The notes below the pieces were generated by a model that worked only from the letters and a program-made list of their open reading frames with translations, had not been told where the DNA came from and did not search any database. A DNA stretch of 64,000 nucleotides from Termitomyces sp. T153 (taxonomy: Eukaryota > Basidiomycota > Agaricomycetes > Agaricales > Lyophyllaceae), in contig JACKQL020000144.1 in NCBI GenBank assembly GCA_018296165.2, positions 1 through 64,000 on the forward strand, given 5' to 3'. This document shows, one piece after another, positions 54,198-64,000 of this stretch (position 1 is the first letter of the stretch; every line of letters starts with the position of its first letter). The position numbers and the translations under genes were made by a program.

Positions 54198-57100
54198 AAT
54201 AATTATATGTAATAGTGTGTTTGTTGGCAATCTGTTTATATCTGACACAGCTGTTGGTCTGCAATGCAAGATAACCAAGTTTTTCATATGCCTGGTCAAG
54301 GTGATGCCACTAGTTATTACTGCCCTGCATGAGATCATATAAGGTTTTTTTGAGGTGCAAAGCCTTACCCTTCCCCCCTCAAGAAGCTGAGGGTGTTTCA
54401 TATACACTGTGTATTCCAACTCACTGTTTCAGTATGCAGACACAAAATCAATCTGCTATACACACATTCCCAATGCAGCCACAACTGCCACCATTATTCT
54501 CATAAATTCCAAGCAAACAACCAATGCATAGATCTCATCAAAGTCTTCTCCTTAGATCTGGGTGTACCCCTTTGCAACTAAATGAGCCCTCCTCTTCATG
54601 ATTTCCATTGCAGGGACCCAAAGAATCTGGCCTTCTCATAGCTTCCCAGTAACTTTGTGAAATATTATTGGTACCATCTCCTTTGGTCAACACAAGGAAA
54701 GCAAATAGAGTGGTTGAGATTGTTAAGGCCTCAGGAGCACCCTCACCCTCAACCCACCTGTGTTGCAATAGATTTGCACACTTCTAGAATGGCACAGGTT
54801 GGGTGAGAGGGGGATTGTCAGGCCTAAGTTCAGCTGGGGTTGTCTGTGTGGTCTCTGAAACTGCATGGAGAGGGCTGTCTGATGGCTGAATATGAGGAGC
54901 CACCTGTTGTTGAGGAGGTGGGATTGGAAGTACTGCCAGGTTCTTATGAACAGGAGTGGTGGATACTAGGTCATCCCCTTCTGTGATCACAATTGTTTGA
55001 TGGTCTAAGCCTTCCTTGAAGATTATGCTTTGGCTTGTGACAATGATGTGGTTTGTTTTATCATGAAGGTGGTATCCATGACTGGAGTATCCTACCATCA
55101 CATATTTGATAAATTGTGGGTCAAGTTTAGACTTAATGAGCTCCTTGGAGACAGGGGCATACTCAGTACATCCAAAAGGGTGTAAGTGTCCCACATCTTG
55201 CCTCTTTCCCAACCATTGCTCCTTAGGGATGATGTCAGGGTGATGGATAGACAGTAACCAATTCCAGGTATAGATAATGGTGGCCACAGCCTCAGCCCAG
55301 AAGCTTTTTGAGAGTTTGCTCTTAGCAAGTAAGCATCTGATTCTGTTGAAGATGGTCTGTATTGAGCATTTGACTACTCAATTTTGAGAGTGAGCATATG
55401 GTACTACAGGCTTGAGTGCAATCCCCTTCTCTTGGCAGTACTTGTGCCATAGGTGGTTCACCCACTCCCTCCTGCCATCAACCTGAATGATTTTAAGTTG
55501 GTTTCCAGTCTACCACTTGGCTTCCATGACATAGTGTTTCAGAGCCAACAGGGTAGTCTTTCTTGCCTTATTTGTCAGGTACAACCTCTGTAAGCATGAC
55601 AACCCTGTGTTTATAAATGCCATCAGGTACAATGCTCTTCCTGATGACACTGCAGTGATGGGTCCCCAGAGGTCAATGTACACCTTTTTGCCTGCAGTCT
55701 GAACATCCTTAGAAGTTCCATTGTATGGTCATGTGGTTTGCTTCCCATAGATGCAATCCTCACAAAGTCCAGGGATGTGTGGATCTCCTTGGATATGGAG
55801 TCATCTACCAAATTCCAGGTCTTCAACTTTCTCATAGACTATAGGCTGGCATGGCCAAACCATCTGTGCTACACATCAAGTGAAACTGGTTTGTTGAGTG
55901 AGGCCATGACCAGAACCTTTGTAGGCAGCAGGTTGACATTGGTACCCATAGTTTGGGCTGGTCCCTCATTCTGGTCCCTCATTCCTAGCCAGTCAAAACT
56001 CCAGGAAGTACATATGGTGTCACTTCTTACCTATCATGAAGATCTGCCCAGATGGGTCTGTAAATTTTGTCTGTCCCCCCTTGAAGACCACTGAAAACCC
56101 CAAATTGTTGAACTCCCAATTGAGACCAGGTTTGTGGCAAGCTCTGGTATATGTAAGGCCAACTTGAAGACCAGGTGAGATGTCTGTCCATTTACAGTAA
56201 TTGTCCTTTTCACAGTTCCCTCCCCCAGGATTTTAAACACACTACCACAATTTGCTGACATGCCCTGGCAGGGGCTAGTGTAGGAGTTGTATTTCTCAAA
56301 GTCTGATTGTTTGACAAAGCAGTGGTCTGTTGCACCAGAATCAGCATAAGTAGGTACGGTACCTCTTTGCTGACCATAGACAGTGTGAGAGCACTGGCAG
56401 GGATCTCTACAGATGACAGGTAAGATTCCAATGAATTTAAGCTAGTGTGATATATGGTAGCTGGGGCAAATTGAGTGGTTACCTTCAAGGCATATGTAGT
56501 CTGGGAAGCATTTGTGGATGTTGCCATTGCAATGTTTGCAGCTGGGGTCTGTGGTTTAGGGTTTGTCTGAGCAGGGGTAGCATTCTGCCTGTGTCCAAAG
56601 TTCAGAGGGAACTGACCCTTCCTGCCTCCCCCTTTCCAATAGCAGTTCTTGATGGTGCTTCCAATGGATATTCAGGCCTGCAATGAGTCTGATGGATGTC
56701 TTGGTTGATTGGATGGAAGCCACAAGTGACAAGATTACTATAGCTCTAAACTGGTTGTCTTTGATATCTGCTCCCTTTTTGACCACATAGTTCCATTTTG
56801 AGTGGAGGTTCATGATGTGCTCTTGGAAATCCATTCCATCTGAGTACTTTGTAGCTCTCAGTGTGTTTTCTGCCAAGTTTGCACCTAGATCTGAGATAGT
56901 TCTATAGGATTCTTTCAACATTTTCCAGACTCCTGCTGTAGTGTCTGACATTTTGATTCCAAGGCCAATGGGGTTTTTGGTGTTATATATGATTAGTGCT
57001 AGTGTCCATGCATTTTGGACTTGCCATTCTTGGTGGAATGGGGACTTGTCCCACCATCCCATTGCTGCAGGGGCAGGCATGGTCATCATGGTCATTTTTA

Positions 57101-57262
57101 GGCTTGGGGGTTCTATTGTTACATCAAGGTAACCTTCAGCACCTCTAAGTTTGCTGCCAGGAGGACTTGATCTTTAAACATAATGTAATTTGTTCTGTCA
57201 AATAAGAATTCTTCTGGAAATGTAGGGGGGTTGCTGTTTCCCCCAAATGTTGTAGAAGCCAT
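54198..57262 (-). mobile_element. Ty1/copia retrotransposon, 3'-truncated in RT (copia 1)
   Basis: On the minus strand the start Met (57,262) opens MASTTFGGNSNPPTFPEEFL. The gag (UBN2-type) follows to 56,556 with YSDGMDFQEHIMNLHSKWNY. The protease motif DSGATDHC is at about 56,335. The integrase region includes IIQVDGRREWVNHLW (55,480) and TIIYTWNWLLSIHHPDIIPK, HPFGCTEYAPVSKELIKSKL (55,280-55,100). RT starts at about 54,600. RT is readable as KALHLKKTLYDLMQGSNN and YEKLGYLALQTNSCVRYKQI until 54,200, just before the catalytic YxDD. Stops and frameshifts abound. Confidence 0.85.
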
Positions 57263-57336
57263 TTCAGTTTTCAGTGGATAGGTTGTAAGTAGATGTTGTA
57301 TAAGTGTGAGTGAGCACTTTTTGGGGCCCTATAACC

Positions 57337-59075
57337 TGTCAGATTCTGCTGACCACAAGGGCTCAGCTTAACTGGGCAAGTCCTTACTAGGTGGATGTGA
57401 TATCCTGTGTTTATAACCTAGCACTCCAGGGATAGTTTGAACTTCAGATACTTGCAAGGGAAAGCTAGGGGGAGTGGTCCAAGCAAGTCTGAAGTGGTCT
57501 GGGAAAGTCTAAGGCCAAGTATATTAAATGTTGGGCTTGGGCAGACACCAGGTACAAGTCCATGAGTGAGTGTGTGGGCTGCAGAGTAATTAGAGGCTTT
57601 GCAAGTGATGGGAGCAGAGTCAGAGTTTGATGGGGAATCAATTAAATGTGATGGGTTCCAGGGCCAAGCATAGGGCAAGGTCCAGGGTTATCATATGAAT
57701 GTTTGAAGGGTCATAGCATGTGTGTGGAGTCTGTAATGACATCAGAGTTGAAAAGAACTTAGGAACAATAAAGGAAAACAGAGGCAGACAAGACAAGACA
57801 AAGTCAAGACAAGACAGAACTGAGAAGGAGATAGATTTGAGACTAAAGATAGAACAGAGACAAGACCTGGTGTAGTACTTGGTTAGAGTAATACTGATAG
57901 TTCTGGGGCTTTCTTGAAGACTTAGCAAGTCCACTCCAATTCCACACTGATGTCTTGAGGAATGTTTGAGGTTTAGGTTGTTTACTTCCAAAATATTACT
58001 ATTCTGAATGTAGAGGTGTTTCAACAAACTCCAGCCTAAGTGATTCAATCCCTGGGAACTACTGAGCCTTTGCCTATCAATTGCCTGTCTATTTGCTACT
58101 CTACTTGGGCTATTTATACCTCTTTCTACAGTGCACAGACCACCCCCTGCACATGACTTTTGGTTCCATACTTTCCAGCCCATCATTCATAACTGTTATT
58201 CTAATTCCCCCTTTTGGATGCCTGATTCAGTGCCACAGGCCAGCTTCTTGTTCCATTGTTCCTCTTTTTCATTCTTAGCTTCTATTTTCCCCATATATCT
58301 CTCCCTCCTTTGTATTTCTCCCATTCATAAATTCCCTTCCATTCATATCCTTCCATTCATCTTCCCTCTCATTCATTCATTCCTATTCCTCCATTCCATT
58401 CATATTCTTCCTTTCCATTCCCATTCCTCCATTCCATTCATGTTCTTCCCTTCCATTCCATTCATTCCCATTATACATTCCATTCATATTCTCCCATCCA
58501 TTCATTCCCATTATTCTCCTTTCAGTCAACATTCCAATCTGGTTATTCTTAGATCTGATCTAGATCTTGCCAAAATTGATGCCACTCAGGTGCTTTTGCC
58601 ATTCCCATGCTTCCCCTCCCATTACAGTGATTTGATCATTATTGAGTGTACAGTCTAGTATAGTCCTTGTCCTATCCTGTTCTGTAGTTCTTTTGGTGTA
58701 TTTTAAAGAGATAATGTTGCTGGAACTTGTTTTGCCAGGAAGCTTACAGTTTTCAGCCTTAATAGATGTTTGTTTTGACTTCCGGTGTTTTATTATGTTC
58801 CTGATGGTGTGGCAACATTGTATCACTGGAAATGTAACAGAAAGAAACACAAGACACAGGTAACCAAGTAAAGCAATATCAAGACTAGAGTATGGGATGT
58901 TACTCTATAACTTATATACTAACTACTGGGACAGCTCGTGGATAGCAGGTCTGGCAGTGGGGCTCATTGGGGTCACATGGAGTCAATGGGTGTCAGTTAC
59001 AATCAGTAGGCAGGCTACAGTAATATATTGATGGGATCAGATGGGAACCCAGGCTACCCTGGGGTTGTCCAGTGT
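57337..59075 (-). repeat. Family B LTR split by a nested family E LTR
   Basis: 57,337-57,870 is the 3' part (ends AGAATCTGACA on the minus strand) and about 58,826-59,075 the middle/5' part with the TATA region (tataacttatatactaactactgg near 58,906). Together they make most of one B LTR; its 5' start is missing near 59,075. Confidence 0.8.
57871..58825 (-). repeat. Solo family E LTR nested in a B LTR
   Basis: About 955 bp, inverse to 42,996-43,913. On the + strand it starts TGTAGTACTTGG and contains the attcc-rich core (58,318-58,520). CTGG flanks both sides (57,867-57,870 and 58,826-58,829), a possible 4-bp target duplication. About 50 extra bases near 58,775-58,825 are absent from the other copy, so the upper end is not certain. 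Confidence 0.7.
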
Positions 59076-60058
59076 AAAGTAATGAGTGGGAGTAATAAGT
59101 AAATGTAGTAATGTACCCTCAGTCTTAGTAAAAGAATTGAGGGATGTAACCTAGGTAGGATCCACATATAGTCACACAGGCTGAGCCAACTATACAGTAC
59201 AATCAGGCTCAATTGTGCTAAAGAAAATCAACAAAAAATGAAGAAAAATAAAGAAAAGAAAATAAGAATTTTGAAAATGTGACCACCTGGGAAGTAACCA
59301 ATGCCACTGCCACAGAGGAGAGTCTATCACAACACCAGTTATGCCCCATAGCCACTTTACTACAGTTTGATCCTTGAGAGCTTATACAGTGCTCACATAA
59401 ACTGCACTATCTGCTGTTTACATTTCATCCCTATTTACAGCTACTTTTGTAAATTTTTATCTTTCCTTATGTCTAATGACATAAAGATCAAAATTTATAA
59501 ATGTTTCAGAAAGAAGAAAAAAAGGAAAAAATGATAAACAAATCCCCCATGTAATATTTGCATCAGAGTAGATGTCAGGAGCCTTGAAGATCTGGAAACT
59601 GACGATGAAATCCTGAGAAAATAATGTCAACTTGAAAAAGAGACCTGACAACTAATTTGAAGTCACAAGACCAATCTTAAAAAGCACGTGATAATACAGC
59701 TTGTCGCGACTCATGGGGACCTCTCTTGGCAACAAGGTAAACTGCTATTTTTTATGAAGAATCGGGGACGGCACTGTTGCCCATCCCTGTATAAGTATAG
59801 ACATTCCTGAGGAACCAGATGATTTTGGCCACAGATACACCAATGAGGATTCCTTCCACCAGGACTTTGAAATTGAGAAGCTACTTTTGGGAGTTCTCCC
59901 AGCAGTCAAGGCATCATGTACTAAGGAACTGAGTCACAGTACGATAGCTAGGAGCAAACAATGAGTATTTTCCAAAGCGAACAAACTATACGAACCAATT
60001 TGTCGTATACAACAAAAGAAAACGAAACCGTTATAGTCTTAGAGACTCAAACGTTCAT
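59076..60058. other. TE-to-host transition without a recognised gene
   Basis: 59,076-59,640 is CpG-poor and A-rich (caacaaaaaatgaagaaaaataaagaaaag) and shows no domain. From about 59,690 CpG reappears. 59,700-60,058 probably holds the 3' UTR of the MYND gene. Confidence 0.4.
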
Positions 60059-61944
60059 TTAACAAAAGCCTGCCGCTAACCGGCTGTTATCGAAATAGAA
60101 TCCAGCGACATCTACAGGTTCTTTCCTGAACGAGATACTTCCCCAGACATTCTTGACGGGGCCAAGTGCGGGAACAAGATTCGCACCCATGGCTCGAAGT
60201 ATCCTCGCTTCTCCTTGAGCTTCGTTTTGATTGTAGGCCTATTGATTCGATTCTAGTGAGTCATCGGAAGGTTCTGGAGGGGGGAAACTCCAGTATTCAC
60301 CGTGAACACGCTTGGAATCTTGTTCTCAACAAGAAGAGACATGGTCTCCTTCCACAACCATGTATCCTCCAGCGAAGAACCCGAATTGAAAGCAACAGCG
60401 AGACTGGGTTTCATGAATTTGTTGCCCAATGTTCTTACATAGTCATGATAAGTCCTGCCAGTGCCGAGCAGTGATCAATCGAGTTTTCACAAGAAAAAAC
60501 GGGTTGTACATGCCGAGCAGAGTAATGCTGAATGATGTTGCACTTGCGGGAAGTGCATTTCCTGCCAGATGGGTTGATGATCAACAATTAAATTGACACG
60601 GATATGGAGGTACCAACAAATCGCATCTCGTTTTTCGGAAGTTTGGAAACCTCGTGCCCGCATAGAACAACCTACAAGGAGAGAACTGAGCGCTAGGTGA
60701 GGAGTATTACATAGTGAGTGATACCTGAAGCATCTTGAGCTCAGGTAAACGATGTAAAATCTCCTCAAACGTCTTGGCATGAGCCATTTCGGTGTCGGCC
60801 GCCCCGAGGATCTATGGAAATGTCGGTTTCGGTTTTGCTTCCAATAAATAAGAGGTTACATACGTGGATAGTAAGTGTCTCGCTCTGAGTCCATAGAGCA
60901 TCGGGGTTGAGATGTTCCAAAGCCCAAAGAATCGTCATGGGCATCGACAAGCCAACCGACGCGAATCGAACACGCGACCTGGCCGTCTCGGTAGACCCAC
61001 CGTATTTCTGAGCGATCTCGCTTAGAAATTCATCCTCCCAGCTCGTGTTTTGAAGTGACTCCCAGGATGACTTGATGCGCTCGAGCGCCCAAAACCCCAT
61101 GGACTTATTCATGGTCGATTCCTTTGTAAGTTTGATATCCTGTACAACTTCAATGTTCATTTGACACTGTGTGAGTCCGTCGTGCCCGTCCTCACAGGCT
61201 TCTTCGGCGTGGTGATGTCGTACGGCATCCCAGTGACTTTCAGAGCAATAGAAAGCCAAATTGCATACGCAACAAGCCTTGAGATAGGTCGGGAAGAATC
61301 AGATCCCTTACTATTCGCTGCCTCTGCCCTAAGCATCCGGTCGCTACGTCCACTAAAAGAAAGGCTCAGATGTGTATCAAAAAAGCAAATCAATACCTAC
61401 CATGCCATGCATCGAGGCTCACAGACAATCATGTTTCGCTCGGAATCAGTTAACTGGCGCTTGAGTAAATTCTCAAGATAGTCAAGTTGGTTCCAAGCAG
61501 CAGCTTCGATATCCATATTGAGCTTTTGGAGGTCCTGATATGGCGCGGTAGGAGTATCGGCAACGAGATCCTGGAATACTGCGTCGTTATGAAGTCCATG
61601 AAGGGCTTTACACATGACCTTATGGTTAGCCCAGTTTTCCTGTGTGCCAAGTCAAGATAGTGAGAATGATAATTTTGTCTCCATCTCTTTTTCGAGCCAA
61701 CCAACTTTTTGACAATCTGTCAAATAAATATCAGCAGGCATTTTAGACGAGACATAATACATAATCGCTCGGCTGACCAGCGCTGCAGTACTTTACGGTT
61801 CCACATTTGGTGCATCCCCCTTGCCTTTTGGAACATGCGTAACAAGCTTGACCGCTGAGCACATAGTAATTGATAGTACTCTCCAATACTGGAATCACGG
61901 CCATATTCTTCAACTTCTTGTTGTGGGGTGGCTATGGTTGACAC
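60059..61944 (-). CDS. MYND zinc-finger protein with MSS51-C-like domain
   Basis: Multi-exon minus-strand gene. A MYND finger can be assembled from three exons near 61,850-61,600: ACYACSKRQGGCTKC, GTVKYCSADC, then QKENWANHKVMC. That gives C-x2-C...C-x2-C...YC-x3-C...HK-x3-C, normally a protein-interaction module. Then follow CEPRCMACGRSDRM and a second Cys/His cluster (ACCVCNLAFYCSESHW). The C-terminal half has LSMPMTILWALEHLNPDALW, AADTEMAHAKTFEEILHRLP, YHDYVRTLGNKF, KPSLAVAFNSG, then YNQNEAQGEARILRAMGANL and VPALGPVKNVWGS before the TAA at 60,059. This matches the C-terminal domain of Mss51-type fungal proteins. The frame between the two Cys clusters changes without an obvious intron near 61,290, and the start codon is unresolved; the upper limit is approximate. 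The biological role is unknown. Confidence 0.8.
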
Positions 61945-62658
61945 GTAGAGCTTTGTTCCTCTCTTAAAGAAAAATCAGGCAGTAAAAGCGAATCGCATAA
62001 TTATTAATGTGCACCCCGACAATAGAAGCACGTTACTCTGCGTCACAGGCCCGATAGGATCAAACAACACGATGATAATCAAACAGCAAAACAAAACGCA
62101 AGTTTGAATCTGATATGGCCATTAGATCTGCTTGCAAGTTTTACCGATCGTCTAAAACGCCCGAAGCGCCAAAACACAAACGTCTTCTCTGCACTGTGAC
62201 GTATTTTTTTTCAGCAGCGTGGGCCGCTGACCCCCAAGCTCGGAAGTCGCACGATATACCGAAGTTCTAAAGGACTTGACAGCAGTCTGATTCACTACAG
62301 AAGTTTGACACTAGGAGCGTCAGGCATGCCTGCAGCAGTCGATAACTATCCCCATCAAATTGGTTTGACAAAGGATCGCACTCATTCACGAGTCATCTCA
62401 CCGCTTGAAAACATGACGGACGTGTTGATCGCTTGATTTCTTCCGCATCGCAATGATAATGTGTTCTTGTCGGCTCAAACACCACTATATCCAATACATG
62501 GCCAATGCTTCTCGAGAGGTTGCAGAAGGCGATCTGCTATTGACAAAGGAAATAAAACGTAACGTAGAAGCTACATTTTCCAGGTAATGCGTGTTGCTGA
62601 TTCTCAGAATCACACGTTATTCTGGACCAGGCCGCGATCTCTGCACTCTGCACGGTGA
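61945..62658. other. Intergenic, CpG-normal
   Basis: No gene is recognised between the MYND gene (upstream side) and the AA9 gene (3' side). Confidence 0.45.
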
Positions 62659-63997
62659 TTAATTGCCGCCAGTCCATCTATAACAAGCGAAGGGGTGAGT
62701 ATATGTCGCATGGTAAAGCGCAGAAAAACCTACACAGCAGGTCCGGGGATTGGATAAGCCTTGGGTTCACGATTCAGTTGTACAGATAGAGAGAATAGTA
62801 TTACTTCCACTCACACTCGTGTCTACACAAAAGATTATCAGTGAAAAGTACGACGAGAGAAGGATACTGAGATGACATACTTGTGTATACATCATATACA
62901 ATTCCTATCAATGAAATACATTGCCAATTAGTGGGTATTTTGATCATTGTGCCTACAGGTCAACATACCGGGTGTAGTTGCCGTGTAGGCACCAGGGAAC
63001 GACACAAAGGAAGTTGGGAAAGCCGTTCCGGACCCCGTTACTTCGATCTGGATACAGCTGGGATAGACTTGAACACCAGGATATGTGTATGCTACCAGCT
63101 AATCAACGACAAATAGAAAAGAATTCCATGTCAGAATCCTCACCGGCATGTAAAGCGATACTAGCAAAGGTGATACATATTACGTCAGTCAAGTAGCATG
63201 TTTGATCAACGGAGACACGCACATCTCATGACGAATAATGTATTGTCCGGCCTTGAGCTTCGGGGGAATAGTGAATGTGTATACGCTCTTGGAGGCGGTA
63301 AGAAGATCCGTCGCGGCCCATAGTCCCGAAGAGTCCTTTCCAGACTCGGCCACCTTGAACCAGACAACACTAAAAATAACGAATGCCACCAACAGTTCCG
63401 TATGATAGGCTCAGGGGCTCATGTGATATGGTACTTACGACGTTCCTGGACTCCATGTTGTTATATCCGAAGGTGCACGTGCCATATATGTGATCATCGG
63501 GCCCTTATGGCTGTCTGGCCAAGTCGTCCAATTCAGATGAACTTGGGTGCCTGCTGCGACACTGCCGTAGATAGGCGCGGGGCTGCTGCCTACCACACCT
63601 CCCGCAGACCAACCATTGCATTGAATACTAAGGACCTATGATTGATTGATCGAGATATGATGTAGGCGGCACGCTTACTCGAGGAGGGACAGATCCTCTA
63701 CAGGACCTGGATGTTGGGATATTAGGATCAGAGATCCGGGATAAGACAAGGATGTCTAAGACGGACCATTTCCTGGAATCGGGCGGATGATTCGAGGGAC
63801 TGGGGGGCTAAGGTACCTATTGCGTTGTTAGTCAAAGAGGCGGAAACACGAAGAGAGAATCTCTACGGGTCCAAGTAGGGGTTGTAACCCGTATAAGTCG
63901 CAGAACCTAGGAGAACTTCCTGAACATATCCGTGTCCGTTCACTGATCTAGTGAAGGAAAAGAGAGCAGCAGCGAGCACAAGCAAAGTCTTCGTCAT
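62659..63997 (-). CDS. AA9 (former GH61) lytic polysaccharide monooxygenase
   Basis: Secreted copper enzyme that oxidatively cleaves crystalline cellulose. Eleven exons join to 253 aa, with junctions at 63,867/63,816, 63,767/63,706, 63,679/63,627, 63,439/63,369, 63,223/63,160, 63,144/63,091, 62,969/62,904, 62,881/62,822, 62,815/62,759 and 62,734/62,677. The signal peptide [21 protein letters not shown] precedes His22 of HGYVQ, the N-terminal ligand of the copper histidine brace. Further landmarks: [43 protein letters not shown] (second brace His), [39 protein letters not shown], and the end [14 protein letters not shown]. Two exons are tiny (17 and 8 nt). No CBM1 or GPI signal follows. All introns are GT-AG. 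Confidence 0.93.
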
Positions 63998-64000
63998 TTC

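Noticed and set aside
60166..60474. 102-codon + strand frame
   Set aside because: Antisense to the last exons of the MYND/MSS51-like gene, which has conserved motifs on the minus strand.

Overview
The window looks like nuclear DNA of a basidiomycete fungus, most likely an Agaricomycete. The evidence is short (about 45-60 bp) spliceosomal introns, a class I hydrophobin, an AA9 lytic polysaccharide monooxygenase (LPMO), a Plavaka-type transposase remnant, chromodomain-bearing Ty3/gypsy elements and a tyrosine-recombinase retroelement. No bacterial operons, CRISPR arrays or rRNA are visible.

Two kinds of DNA alternate. Three short blocks (about 22.93-25.95 kb, 30.25-33.9 kb and 59.65-64.0 kb) have ordinary CpG content and carry the intron-containing host genes: a six-transmembrane voltage-gated K+ channel (23,893-25,560, +), a hydrophobin (32,339-32,863, +), a MYND-finger/MSS51-C-like protein (about 60,059-61,944, -) and an AA9 LPMO (62,659-63,997, -). 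Everything else is a dense graveyard of transposable elements almost free of CpG. The changes look like C-to-T decay of methylated CpG.

Layout of the repeats. At 613-7,730 lies a nearly full-length but dead Ty3/gypsy chromovirus (family A, + strand), with both LTRs and recognisable gag, protease, RT, RNase H, integrase and chromodomain. At 8,216-17,133 is a 3'-truncated copy, on the minus strand, of a large LTR element without a recognisable polymerase (family B). It is interrupted by a solo LTR (family C, target-site duplication AGTGG). 17.4-19.1 kb is a Plavaka-like transposase relic (-). 19.56-23.37 kb is a tyrosine-recombinase retroelement (+) split by a 2 kb insertion. 26.6-30.1 kb holds a family B LTR, an internally deleted family A copy and a gypsy RT fragment. 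34.7-35.5 kb is a family A 3' end (-). 36.2-37.05 kb is a truncated Tc1-like transposon. 37.3-41.2 kb is a copia element (-). 41.2-43.9 kb holds a B LTR and a family E LTR. 43,929-52,868 is a complete 8.94 kb family B element (-) bounded by the target-site duplication AGTGC. 52.9-54.1 kb is a family C LTR and gag start (-). 54.2-57.3 kb is a second copia element (-). 57.3-59.1 kb is a B LTR with an E LTR nested inside it.

The host genes are not functionally linked to each other. They sit as small islands between TE clusters. The most unusual signals are the sharp CpG boundaries (one falls inside a single transposon gene), the family B element with tandem peptide repeats, duplicated protease-RT linker modules and an ORF antisense to its own LTRs, the AA9 gene with two microexons, and the nested-insertion history that can be read from exact target-site duplications.
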